Part shown: positions 1-9,083 of the stretch, in pieces | Layout of the letters: every line of letters begins with the position of its first letter | How positions within the stretch are numbered: position 1 is the first letter of the stretch | Source: Desulfocucumis palustris | GTDB lineage: Bacteria > Bacillota > Desulfotomaculia > Desulfotomaculales > Desulfocucumaceae | Reading direction: 5' to 3' | NCBI RefSeq assembly: GCF_002933875.1 | Contig: NZ_BFAV01000042.1 | Span: forward strand, 1-64,000 | DNA: 64,000 nucleotides | Notes under the pieces: generated by a model | Databases searched by the model: none | What the model saw: only the letters and a program-made list of their open reading frames with translations | What the model was told of the DNA's origin: nothing | Translations under genes and position numbers: made by a program

Positions 1-2658
1 ATTGATGCCTGGATCGCCAAAGGAAAATATGCCAAACTATCGGAGCTTTGGGTGAAGGGTTTAATTTTTGATTGGAACAAGCTTTACGGCGGAGCCGGAC
101 CCCGCCGCATCAGCTTGCCCACATATCCCTTTGCCGGGGAACGCTGCTGGTTTTCCGGGGTTGAGGCCGGAGCCGGCAGCAGCACCTTAGCAGGTTTAGC
201 CAGGACAGCTTCAATTCATCCATTGCTGCATCAAAACACCTCCAACTTTTCAGAACAGCGGTTCAGTTCGACCTTTACGGGGCGGGAGTTTTTTCTGGCG
301 GATCATGTTGTGAAGGGCCAAAGGGTTTTGCCTGGAGCAGCCTATTTGGAGATGGCCAGGGCGGCAGTGGAACAGGCAACAGTGGCTTTAAAAGAAGGTC
401 AGCCCGGGATTCGACTGAAAAATGTGATCTGGGCCCGACCCATTGCCGTGGGGGAACTGCCGGTTCAGGTACATATCGGGCTCTTCCCTGAAGACAACGG
501 AGAGATCACTTATGAAATCTACAGTGAGCCGGAAGAGGCCGGTGCAGAGCCCATAGTGCACAGCCATGGCAGTGCTGTGCTGGGTATGGATGCAAAAGCT
601 CCAACATTGGATCTAAGGGCCTTGCAGTCTTTGTGCAGCCAAAGCAGTCTCAGTTCAGCCCAATGTTATGAGGCTTTTAGTGCAATGGGGATCGACTACG
701 GTACGGGACAGCGGGGGATTGAGAAAGTATATGTGGGAGCGGGGCAAGTATTGGCCAGGCTGTCCTTACCTTCTTCAGTCTACGATACCCGGGATAAATA
801 TATACTGCATCCAAGTTTGCTGGATTCAGCTTTTCAGGCGTCAATTGGCTTAATGACGGGCTCCGGTAATACGGCGCCATCCGATAACAGAGCCTCCCAC
901 AAGCTTATCCTGCCCTTTGCCCTGCAGGAGATTGAAATCCTCGGCAGTTGCACTTCCACCATGTGGGCCTTCATTCGATACAGTGAGGACAGCAAAGCCG
1001 GAGATAAGGTAAAGAAAATAGATATTGATTTGTGCGACGGGCAAGGGAAGGTTTGTGTGAGGGTGAAGAAATTTTCATCGAGAGTGCAGGAGAGAGAGCG
1101 CGCAACCGGCAATGTGCGGAATGCGGATACCTCCGGGGCCCCCTCTGAGCCGCTTTCCGGAACAGTCATGCTGACCCCCGTATGGGATTCAACGCCAGTG
1201 GAGAAGAGTCAAAACTTCCCATCCTCAACAGAGCAAGTTGTGATTGTTGGAGGGGTTAAAGACAGTAGGGATGCTATTCAACAACATTATTCAAAAGCGC
1301 GGATATTGGAGATTCAGTCCAATGATTCGGTGAATGAATTAGTAACAAGGCTGGAAGCGTATGGTTTTATAGACCACATTTTATGGATTGCTCCCCAAAA
1401 TACTTTGGCATCCATGGCGGAGGAAGCATTGATTGAGGAGCAGAAACAGGGAGCACTCCTGGTTTTCAAAATGATTAAAGCCTTGCTTCAGTTAGGGTAT
1501 GGAACGAGGAATCTAGGCTGGACAGTTATTACCACACAGGCCCAGCCCATCCATGGAAACGATTTGGTTAATCCAACCCATGCCAGTCTCCACGGGTTCT
1601 TCGGTTCCATGGCAAAAGAATATCCAAACTGGAAGGTTCGACTTATTGACTTGGAAGCCCATTGTGATTGGCCGATTGATGATGTTTTCACCCTAACCCC
1701 GGATCCCCGGGGAAATGCTTGGATCTATCGTAATCGGGAATGGTATCGGCAAAAGTTGATTCCAGTACGGCGCCCTCCATTAGCGGAACAAAAATTGTAC
1801 AGGAAGGGCGGAATATATGTAGTGATAGGCGGCGCCGGCGGCATCGGGGAAGTCTGGAGTGAATATATGATTCGCACCTATCAGGCCCGGATCATTTGGA
1901 TTGGCCGGCGGCAAAAGGATGAAGGCATTCAGGCCAAATTGGACAGGCTGGCGGCCCTGGGCCCCGCGCCCTACTACATTTCAGCTGATGCAGCCGATGG
2001 GAAAGCTCTACAGAACGCCTGTGCAGAGATTAAACATAGGTATTCAATGATTCACGGAGTGATTCATTCAGCGGTTGGCGTGCTGGATCAAAGCCTGGCG
2101 AATATGGACGAGGAACGTTTCCAAGCCGGGCTTTCGGCGAAGGTTGATGTGAGTGTGCGGATAGCTCAAGTTTTTCTTGAAGAGCCCTTGGATTTTGTAC
2201 TGTTTTTTTCTTCCTTAAGCGCATTTGGAAAAGATTTTGGACAAAGCAGCTATGCCTCCGGCTGTACTTTTAATGATGCTTTTGCGCATCAACTCTCTCA
2301 GGAATTGACTTGCGCAGTGAAAGTGATGAATTGGGGTTATTGGGGTAACGTGGGTGTTGGAAGCGTTATTCCCAACACTTTAAAAAATCGTCTGGCACAG
2401 GCAGGCATAGGATTTATTGAGCCCCAGGAAGCCATGGAGGCCTTGGAAACACTCCTTGCCGGACCGTTGAATCAAATTGCTTTTATGAAGATTAAAAAAA
2501 CCTCATCCCTGGAAGGTGTCAATTCTGAGGAATTGGTAGTAATTTATCCGGAAAATCTTATATCAAGTATCCAAAAAATAAAGAATAATATTCCGACCAT
2601 CTTATTGCCTGATAAGGCTGCAATTTTCCGCAACAGCTCAACACCGATAGATTATTAA
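1..2658 (+). CDS. trans-AT polyketide synthase, 3' part (linker-DH-KR), 5' end outside window
   Basis: The frame is open from base 1, so the gene starts upstream; the GTG at 52 is internal. Residues are numbered from base 1. The N-terminal stretch is the usual post-KS linker ending in LPTYPFAGERCWF, with no acyltransferase. A dehydratase (about 55-310) follows, with the HxxxGxxxxP motif at His102 and the second catalytic Asp275 in HPSLLDSAFQ. A ketoreductase (about 395-835) has the GGAGGIG nucleotide-binding loop near 610 and catalytic Ser738 and Tyr751. The protein stops soon after the KR in an AT-rich tail without an acyl carrier domain. The missing methyltransferase and ACP are at the start of the next gene, so a module appears split between two proteins. 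Product unknown. Confidence 0.9.
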   Translation: MDAWIAKGKYAKLSELWVKGLIFDWNKLYGGAGPRRISLPTYPFAGERCWFSGVEAGAGSSTLAGLARTASIHPLLHQNTSNFSEQRFSSTFTGREFFLADHVVKGQRVLPGAAYLEMARAAVEQATVALKEGQPGIRLKNVIWARPIAVGELPVQVHIGLFPEDNGEITYEIYSEPEEAGAEPIVHSHGSAVLGMDAKAPTLDLRALQSLCSQSSLSSAQCYEAFSAMGIDYGTGQRGIEKVYVGAGQVLARLSLPSSVYDTRDKYILHPSLLDSAFQASIGLMTGSGNTAPSDNRASHKLILPFALQEIEILGSCTSTMWAFIRYSEDSKAGDKVKKIDIDLCDGQGKVCVRVKKFSSRVQERERATGNVRNADTSGAPSEPLSGTVMLTPVWDSTPVEKSQNFPSSTEQVVIVGGVKDSRDAIQQHYSKARILEIQSNDSVNELVTRLEAYGFIDHILWIAPQNTLASMAEEALIEEQKQGALLVFKMIKALLQLGYGTRNLGWTVITTQAQPIHGNDLVNPTHASLHGFFGSMAKEYPNWKVRLIDLEAHCDWPIDDVFTLTPDPRGNAWIYRNREWYRQKLIPVRRPPLAEQKLYRKGGIYVVIGGAGGIGEVWSEYMIRTYQARIIWIGRRQKDEGIQAKLDRLAALGPAPYYISADAADGKALQNACAEIKHRYSMIHGVIHSAVGVLDQSLANMDEERFQAGLSAKVDVSVRIAQVFLEEPLDFVLFFSSLSAFGKDFGQSSYASGCTFNDAFAHQLSQELTCAVKVMNWGYWGNVGVGSVIPNTLKNRLAQAGIGFIEPQEAMEALETLLAGPLNQIAFMKIKKTSSLEGVNSEELVVIYPENLISSIQKIKNNIPTILLPDKAAIFRNSSTPIDY

Positions 2659-2670
2659 CAGTGCCAGGCA

Positions 2671-2727
2671 GTTTTGACACAATCCTTTTCCTGCATAGCA
2701 GGATGAAAAAATTTAAAGTGTCAAAAC
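2671..2727. repeat. Inverted repeat/hairpin between the two PKS genes
   Basis: A perfect 10-bp inverted repeat (GTTTTGACAC at 2671-2680, GTGTCAAAAC at 2718-2727) encloses an inner CCTGC/GCAGG hairpin (2690-2702). An A-rich run follows. It fills most of the 109-bp gap between the genes carrying the two halves of one PKS module. It could be a regulatory hairpin, or the footprint of a small inserted element. It has no strong T-tract, so it is a poor terminator candidate on the + strand. Confidence 0.5.
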
Positions 2728-2767
2728 AAAAAAATTAACGCAGGGAGTAAGAGAGGGGGTATCTTAA

Positions 2768-5700
2768 ATGAATAATTTTGATCAGCTTCTTTGCCGGTTA
2801 TTGTGGGGGCAATTACAATCCTTGGGGCTGTTTACAGAAAAGAATCCAGTTATGGCTGACCTCAAAACAAAATACAGGCTGTGTGATTTGTATGACAGGT
2901 GGCTGGAAGAAAGTATAGCGGTTTTAGTACGTAATAACTATCTTAGGCGCCATGGAGAGTCATTCATTGTGATCGACGCGCTCCCAATGGACATGGACGC
3001 TGCATGGAAGGAGTGGGACCGGCTGAAGATTACATGGCTGGAAGATCCCGACATGAAAGCCCATATGGTTTTGGTGGATGCAACAATACGGGCTTTGCCG
3101 GAAATTCTTACAGGAAAAGTGCCGGCCACTGATATCATGTTCCCGGATTCCTCCATGAAATTGGTGGAAGGTATATACAAAAACAACTTTGTAGCGGATT
3201 ACTTTAACGAGATCCTTGCCAATACTGTAGCTGCCTATATTCAAGAGCAACTCAAACAATATTCGACCCCGCGAATTCGGTTTCTTGAAATCGGAGCGGG
3301 TACTGGTGGGGCCAGTGCAATGATTTTCCAAAAACTAAAGTTATATCAGGATTACATACAAGAATATTGCTACACAGATATTTCCAAAGCCTTTCTAATG
3401 CATGCTGAGAAAGAGTACGGCCCGCAAAACCCCTATTTGACCTATAAAATCTTTAACGTAGAAGAGTCTATTGGCGGACAAGGCCTCGACACCGGGGGAT
3501 ATGATATTGTGATTGCAGCCAATGTGCTGCACGCCACCAAAAACATTCGGCAGACCTTACGCAATATTAAATCAGTTTTTAAAAAGAATGGTCTGATTGT
3601 TCTAAATGAAATAAACCAAAATTCCTTATTTACTCACCTGACCTTTGGACTTTTAGAAGGATGGTGGTTGTACGAAGATAAAGTATTGCGTATCCCGGGA
3701 TGCCCTGGATTATATCCGGAAACCTGGCAAAGGGTATTGGAAAGTGAAGGATATCGATCGGTCCTTTTTCCTGCACAAGAAGCGCACCACCTTGGTCAAC
3801 AGATTGTTATTGCTGAAAGTGACGGGGTTGTTCGCCAAATTCAAAAGCATAACCCGGGCGTAATACCCGTGAAAATGAGAAACTTTACTCAGATGACAAA
3901 GCAATTACCTGAACAAAAACCTTTGACAACACAGACAAGAGGAATAACACAAAATTTGCTGCGTGAAAAGACTATAGCATATATTAAGAAATTGGTGGGA
4001 GAAACGCTTAAAATTCCCGGCAATAAGATTGATTCCTCAAAACCATTGGAAGCATATGGGATTGATTCAATTGTAATTAGCCAGCTAACCAATAGCTTAC
4101 AAAAAGGCTTGGATGGCATTAGCAATACTTTATTATTTGAATATCAAACCATTGATGCTTTAGCGGAACACTTGATAAAAGCTCAAAAAGATTCGTTGAA
4201 TAAACTGGTGGGGTTGGAAGAACGGAAACTTTACCAGGAGATTGCAAATGATAGCGACACCCTTGTGAAGTCATATCAAGCACACCGCATCCCGGCATTT
4301 AGAAAATCCGCACACCATTTCCGGCACCAGAATCAGGAAACAAAAAAATCAGAATCCCGGCCTTTAAGAGAACCCATTGCCATTATTGGCCTGAGCGGAA
4401 GTTATCCACAGGGGGAAAATTTAAACGATTATTGGGAGAATTTGAAAAAGGGCAAGGATTGTATTACAGAAATTCCTGAAAATCGTTGGTCATTGGAAGG
4501 ATTCTTTCATCCGGATCCACAGGAAGCTGTGGCACAGGGCAAGAGCTATAATAAGTGGGGTGGGTTCTTGGAAGGGTTCGCAGACTTTGATCCTCTTTTT
4601 TTTAATATTTCGCCCCGGGAAGCGAGCAATATGGATCCCCAGGAAAGGTTGTTTATTGAGTCATGTTGGGAAGTTTTGGAGGATGCCGGATACAATAAGG
4701 AGCAACTTGCAGCGAAGTATAATGGCCGGATCGGTGTATTTGCGGGAATCACTAAAACAGGTTTTGATTTATATGGCCCTGATTTATGGAAACAGGGCGA
4801 AAAAGTCTATCCCCACACTTCGTTTAGCTCCGTGGCTAACCGGGTTTCCTATTTACTAAACTTACGAGGTCCCAGCATGCCAATCGACACCATGTGCTCT
4901 TCCTCGTTAATTGCAATTCATGAAGCCTGCGAACACCTTCACCATGGAGAATGTGAAATGGCAATTGCCGGCGGAGTGAACCTGTATCTTCATTCTTCGA
5001 GCTATATCGGTCTTTGTTCTCTTGGAATGGTTTCAAAAAATAATCAATGTGCTGCTTTTGGTCAAGGCGGGGATGGCTTTGTGCCTGGAGAGGGAGTGGG
5101 CTGTGTGCTGCTTAAACCGCTCTCCCGGGCAAAACAAGACGGTGATCATATCTATGCGGTAATTATAGGCAGTAATACCAATCATAGTGGAAAAACCAAC
5201 GGCTACATGGTTCCAAGCCCTAATGCCCAGAGTGACTTAATTGTTGAAAGTTTTAAGAAATCCGGAGTCGATCCGCGAACGATAAGTTATGTTGAAGCTG
5301 CTGCGCTTGGATCGAATCTAGGAGATGCTATTGAAGTTTCCGCACTCACGAAGGCTTTTTCACAGTACACAGAGGACAAGTATTTTTGCGCCATGGGATC
5401 CGTCAAGCCCAATATCGGACATTTAGAAGCTGCTTCTGGAATTTCCCAGCTTACTAAAGTTATTTTGCAATTACAGCATCAACAACTGGTTCCTTCAATT
5501 AATGCAGAACCACTAAACCCCAATATTAATTTAAACAACACTCCATTTTACATACAGCGGGAATTCCAGAAATGGAAACGGCCAATGCTCAGAATCGATG
5601 GAGAAGAACGGGAGTTTCCGCGGCGCGCCACAGTCAGTTCATTCGGAGCAGGAGGGTCGAATGGCCATCTGATTGTGGAAGAATATATTCCTTCCGAAGA

Positions 5701-7741
5701 GGAAAAAATTCATACCCGTTCGATAAATTCTCCTCAGATAGTGATCCTTTCGGCCAGGAACACGGATCGATTATGCGCGGCTGCTCAACAAATGCTTGAA
5801 TTTATTGAACTTCAGAAGGATTTTTCCTTATCAAATTTTGCTTACACACTCCAGCTGGGGCGAGAGGCAATGGAATCCCGGTTGGTAATGGTAGTGAATA
5901 ACCGGGAAGAATTGCTCCAGGGCTTGAAGGAGTATCTGAAATCCATTAAAGCCAACAAAGATGTAGAGACCCCGATACCTATTTTTACAGGCCGGCGGGA
6001 AGAGCAACATTCGGAGCTCAAGGACCTATTGTCCGGGAAGATAGGGGAGAATCTGGTGCAAGCGCTTTGGGCGGAAAGAAATCTCGAAAAGCTCGCGCTC
6101 TACTGGGCCAAAGGAGGTGAGATTCCCTGGGAAGCACTCCACAAAGGGGAACGGGTCCGCAAGATTTCATTGCCTACTTATCCTTTTGAAAAACAGCAGT
6201 ATTGGATAAATTTTAAAAGTGATAATAAAAAATCAAATTACCCAATGGCAAATACAGATTTCTCTAATTCAAAAGTTAAACAAAGATTTTTAGACAATAA
6301 AGGTAAGCTTGCAAAGGAATTGTATGAGGTTTTAAGCCAATTTAAATATAATAAAATTACTGTGGAATCAATAAATAAAAAAATGATTAACATACTAACT
6401 AATAATATGCAAGAAAACCAATCTTTACAAGAAACCGTTAATAATGTTTTAAATAAACTAGCGCATTCTCTAATTGGTGTGGAACAGGCAGTAGATGAAA
6501 TGTATGAATATTTGCAAGGGCAAAATATGCTTAAGTTAAATATATTGGTAAAGGAAATAGTTTGTTGCGTATTGGATTTAAGTATGGAGAAAGTAGCTAT
6601 GGATATTTCTCTGTCAGAATACGGGATGGATTCCATAGTCTTTATGGATCTATATCGCAATTTGAAAAAATATTTTACATCCCTGGATATAACATCGATT
6701 AAACAATGTGTTACCTTAAATGATATAGTTCTTGAAATAGGAAAACAGATAGATGATGAAGTGCTGAATCGTGTGGTTATAAGAAAAAATAAAGAGGAAA
6801 ATTTTTATGCTAAAAGTATACTTTCCATGGGAAGCATGGAAGATATTAAAAAAATTGTATTGCAAGAAGATGAAATAGAAGAACAACGGGAAATAATTTT
6901 GCAAAAACTTAAAAAGATTTCCCGGGAGGAATTAATCAGGAGAAAAATATTTAAAAAAGATGTGGATGTTTATTTGTATAATACATTTGATGTGATGATT
7001 GATGAGCGAAATTGTCTCTGGATAATATTTAAAATCAAAGTGCTTGGGGAACAAGCAGCAATGGATATGCTTAATTTAAACGACCTTATTCATAATGGCA
7101 TAGATATGGAGAAGATTCCAATTTTATATCTTACCCATTATGGAACCCATTTTTTGTTGGGAGGCGATCGGCTTTTCTTTGCGCAAAGTAATAGTAATGA
7201 GAAAGAAATAGATAAATTTCAGCAATGGGCTGAAAATTTTAAATTAATATTTAACTATGCTCCTTCGGAAAATTACCCTTTGTGTGTGGCAGTGTGTACA
7301 GGCACTGCCCAGGGGGGAGGGTTTGAATTATTAATTTCCTGTGATTTTCAGTTTGTTTTACCTCAAATAAAGCTTGGAGTGCCTGAGATTAAATCAAGTT
7401 TATATGCAGGAATGGGAGGATTAAGTTATTTGGCATCACAAGTGGGATTAGCCCGGACGAAGTTGCTTAATCTAACAGGGGGGTTAATTAATGGATATCA
7501 GGCGTATGAAATGGGTTTAATAAGCCATTTGTCTGTCAACCCTTTTTATGACGCGTATCACTTTTATGATGCCATACCCAATATGAAAATTGCAAAACAT
7601 CTTAATTACCGTTTAAATCAACAGTATAAGGAATTAAGAAATAGGGATTTGGACGATTGGATTCAATTCACCCAGGCAAATGTTAAAGAAGGGTATCGAT
7701 ATATAATAGATGATTATAAAATGTTTAATTCCTTGGATTGA
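2768..7741 (+). CDS. trans-AT polyketide synthase: cMT-ACP-KS(non-elongating?)-ACP-crotonase
   Basis: 1657 residues from an ATG behind GAGAGGGGG. Domains in order: C-methyltransferase (about 1-380; SAM loop GAGTGG at 176-181), acyl carrier domain (Ser434 in GIDSIVI), ketosynthase (about 540-970), linker without acyltransferase (ending LPTYPFEKQQYWI), a second carrier domain (Ser1289 in GMDSIVF), and a C-terminal enoyl-CoA hydratase/crotonase-like domain (about 1380-1650, GTAQGGGFELLISCD). The KS keeps Cys710 (TMCSSSL) and His885 (NIGHLEA). Its HGTGT motif reads AALGS, so the first catalytic His is Ala845. In trans-AT systems such KS domains are normally condensation-inactive. There is no thioesterase. 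Base use becomes strongly AT-rich from about 6200 onward, over the second ACP and crotonase. Confidence 0.9.
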   Translation: MNNFDQLLCRLLWGQLQSLGLFTEKNPVMADLKTKYRLCDLYDRWLEESIAVLVRNNYLRRHGESFIVIDALPMDMDAAWKEWDRLKITWLEDPDMKAHMVLVDATIRALPEILTGKVPATDIMFPDSSMKLVEGIYKNNFVADYFNEILANTVAAYIQEQLKQYSTPRIRFLEIGAGTGGASAMIFQKLKLYQDYIQEYCYTDISKAFLMHAEKEYGPQNPYLTYKIFNVEESIGGQGLDTGGYDIVIAANVLHATKNIRQTLRNIKSVFKKNGLIVLNEINQNSLFTHLTFGLLEGWWLYEDKVLRIPGCPGLYPETWQRVLESEGYRSVLFPAQEAHHLGQQIVIAESDGVVRQIQKHNPGVIPVKMRNFTQMTKQLPEQKPLTTQTRGITQNLLREKTIAYIKKLVGETLKIPGNKIDSSKPLEAYGIDSIVISQLTNSLQKGLDGISNTLLFEYQTIDALAEHLIKAQKDSLNKLVGLEERKLYQEIANDSDTLVKSYQAHRIPAFRKSAHHFRHQNQETKKSESRPLREPIAIIGLSGSYPQGENLNDYWENLKKGKDCITEIPENRWSLEGFFHPDPQEAVAQGKSYNKWGGFLEGFADFDPLFFNISPREASNMDPQERLFIESCWEVLEDAGYNKEQLAAKYNGRIGVFAGITKTGFDLYGPDLWKQGEKVYPHTSFSSVANRVSYLLNLRGPSMPIDTMCSSSLIAIHEACEHLHHGECEMAIAGGVNLYLHSSSYIGLCSLGMVSKNNQCAAFGQGGDGFVPGEGVGCVLLKPLSRAKQDGDHIYAVIIGSNTNHSGKTNGYMVPSPNAQSDLIVESFKKSGVDPRTISYVEAAALGSNLGDAIEVSALTKAFSQYTEDKYFCAMGSVKPNIGHLEAASGISQLTKVILQLQHQQLVPSINAEPLNPNINLNNTPFYIQREFQKWKRPMLRIDGEEREFPRRATVSSFGAGGSNGHLIVEEYIPSEEEKIHTRSINSPQIVILSARNTDRLCAAAQQMLEFIELQKDFSLSNFAYTLQLGREAMESRLVMVVNNREELLQGLKEYLKSIKANKDVETPIPIFTGRREEQHSELKDLLSGKIGENLVQALWAERNLEKLALYWAKGGEIPWEALHKGERVRKISLPTYPFEKQQYWINFKSDNKKSNYPMANTDFSNSKVKQRFLDNKGKLAKELYEVLSQFKYNKITVESINKKMINILTNNMQENQSLQETVNNVLNKLAHSLIGVEQAVDEMYEYLQGQNMLKLNILVKEIVCCVLDLSMEKVAMDISLSEYGMDSIVFMDLYRNLKKYFTSLDITSIKQCVTLNDIVLEIGKQIDDEVLNRVVIRKNKEENFYAKSILSMGSMEDIKKIVLQEDEIEEQREIILQKLKKISREELIRRKIFKKDVDVYLYNTFDVMIDERNCLWIIFKIKVLGEQAAMDMLNLNDLIHNGIDMEKIPILYLTHYGTHFLLGGDRLFFAQSNSNEKEIDKFQQWAENFKLIFNYAPSENYPLCVAVCTGTAQGGGFELLISCDFQFVLPQIKLGVPEIKSSLYAGMGGLSYLASQVGLARTKLLNLTGGLINGYQAYEMGLISHLSVNPFYDAYHFYDAIPNMKIAKHLNYRLNQQYKELRNRDLDDWIQFTQANVKEGYRYIIDDYKMFNSLD

Positions 7742-7765
7742 AATCTTGTAAATTATCGTTCGGAA

Positions 7766-8563
7766 ATGAACAAAATTATATGGCCAATAACAGGGGTGGT
7801 TTTTATTAAAACGCATGTAAACGAACTGGAGTTTTTTAAAAATGATAAGGTTTATAGGGCATCGGTATGTTATTGCTTTATACCGACCTTGATATACAAC
7901 GAAGAATTATTGAAATTTTTACATGAAAATGAAAAGAAATACTATAATAGCTTAATATATGATAGAAGGAGGAAAAGTTATCTTTTGGGGAGATACTCAG
8001 CCAAAATGGCTATTTCTTTACTGACAGGTGAAGATAACTTGAAAAAAATACTTATACAACAAGGAATTTTTAATCAGCCTGTCAATTGTTATTATAATAC
8101 TGGAAATATACAGGTTAGTATTGCCCATTCCGATGAATTGGGTGCGGCAATAGCTTTTCCGGAGGCTTCACCTATGGGTATTGACGTTGAAAAGATTGAC
8201 CCTAAAAAAACAGAGGTGTTACAATCACAAATAACAAAAGAAGAATTCGTATTATTTAAAAATCTACATCTTTCTTGCGAAAAAATACTTACACTTCTGT
8301 GGTCTACCAAGGAATCATTGTCCAAAGTATTGAAGACTGGCCTAACAATACCCTTTCAAATTTATGAGATAAGTGCGATTGAAGTTTATCAAAACCATGT
8401 TATTACCTATTTTAAAAATTTCAGACAGTACAGGACAGTATCCTTTACCCTAGGAAGATACATTTGTTCAATATCATATCCTAAACTACTTGATTTAAAA
8501 TTTGATGTACAATCTATGAATTTTTTATTTGATTCCAATCAATACGATGAACTGGTCATTTGA
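7766..8563 (+). CDS. Sfp-type 4'-phosphopantetheinyl transferase
   Basis: 265 residues. This family transfers the phosphopantetheine arm of CoA to a conserved Ser of carrier domains. The Mg/CoA-binding signatures are visible: MGIDVEKID (about residues 136-144) and the WSTKESLSK helix (about 187-195), matching the WxxKES motif. It lies 24 bp downstream of the PKS gene on the same strand and shares its AT-rich composition, so it probably activates the two ACP domains there. No strong ribosome site precedes the ATG, so translation may be coupled to the upstream gene. It is the last gene of the polyketide locus in this window. Confidence 0.9.
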   Translation: MNKIIWPITGVVFIKTHVNELEFFKNDKVYRASVCYCFIPTLIYNEELLKFLHENEKKYYNSLIYDRRRKSYLLGRYSAKMAISLLTGEDNLKKILIQQGIFNQPVNCYYNTGNIQVSIAHSDELGAAIAFPEASPMGIDVEKIDPKKTEVLQSQITKEEFVLFKNLHLSCEKILTLLWSTKESLSKVLKTGLTIPFQIYEISAIEVYQNHVITYFKNFRQYRTVSFTLGRYICSISYPKLLDLKFDVQSMNFLFDSNQYDELVI

Positions 8564-8582
8564 TAATATTTTTAAATCGAAC

Positions 8583-8672
8583 TTTTTCGCCGCCATCGGT
8601 ATAGTTTTCGGCATACTGCCTGCCAACAAGGCGGCCAAGATGGATCCCATAGAAGCGCTGCGGAGGGATTAA
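8583..8672 (+). pseudogene. C-terminal remnant of an ABC-transporter permease (MacB/FtsX type)
   Basis: Reading from 8583, the frame encodes FFAAIGIVFGILPANKAAKM then DPIEALRRD and a stop at 8670-8672. This is the characteristic last transmembrane segment and tail of MacB/FtsX-family permeases (GxxxGxxPAxKAAxxDPIEALR). No start codon or upstream part of the protein exists: 10 bp upstream lies the stop of the phosphopantetheinyl transferase gene. The fragment is followed at once by a strong GC-rich terminator. It is best read as the surviving 3' end of a host gene truncated by insertion of the AT-rich polyketide locus or by a deletion. Confidence 0.75.
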
Positions 8673-8676
8673 TGTA

Positions 8677-8710
8677 AAACAGCGGGCCGGCGTGATAGCC
8701 GGCCCTGTTT
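8677..8710 (+). terminator. Rho-independent terminator after the truncated permease
   Basis: A GC-rich stem GGGCCGGC/GCCGGCCC (8684-8691 and 8698-8705, loop GTGATA) is extended by flanking AAACAG and TGTTT. It follows the permease stop codon by 4 bp and fits the end of a former host ABC-transporter operon. Confidence 0.7.
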
Positions 8711-8750
8711 ATGCCGGCCCCCCAATTTTTTTAGAAACCAGGTGATTACC

Positions 8751-8942
8751 ATGAAAAATAGAGCAGATTTCTACGGTTACTGTATTCTAAATATTATGCT
8801 CAGCCTTTTCTTCTTTCAAAGTGAATTCCTGGCTCATAAGGTTGCTGCAGTTGTCTTGTTTCTTTTTACTATGGTGATGTTAATATGGACTCCCCGCAAA
8901 AAAAATGATAATGATAATGGTAATGGCAAGAGTAATAAATAG
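8751..8942 (+). CDS. Small two-helix membrane protein, unknown function
   Basis: 63 residues from the ATG at 8751, chosen because AGGTG lies 6 nt upstream; the in-frame GTG at 8742 overlaps that site. The protein has two hydrophobic segments (about residues 10-22 and 28-46), then a short charged tail rich in Lys, Asn and Asp (KKNDNDNGNGKSNK). The segments are separated by a few polar residues, so a hairpin in the membrane is likely. I do not recognise a family. It stands alone between the terminator of the broken permease gene and a convergent gene. Confidence 0.55.
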   Translation: MKNRADFYGYCILNIMLSLFFFQSEFLAHKVAAVVLFLFTMVMLIWTPRKKNDNDNGNGKSNK

Positions 8943-9083
8943 CTAAAGCCGGCCAACAGGGAAAACAAGGGGAGAAAGTGGCGTTTTCAGGTAAACAAGA
9001 GTGTTTGAGGTAAGGCCCTGTTTTATGCGGTGTTTCCCGTTGAGAATTTGTTGTTTTGGAGAGAAAGAGGTTTCTTCCTTCCA

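Noticed and set aside
1-51. Gene start at the GTG at 52
   Set aside because: The reading frame continues upstream to base 1 with typical post-KS linker sequence, so the gene begins outside the window.
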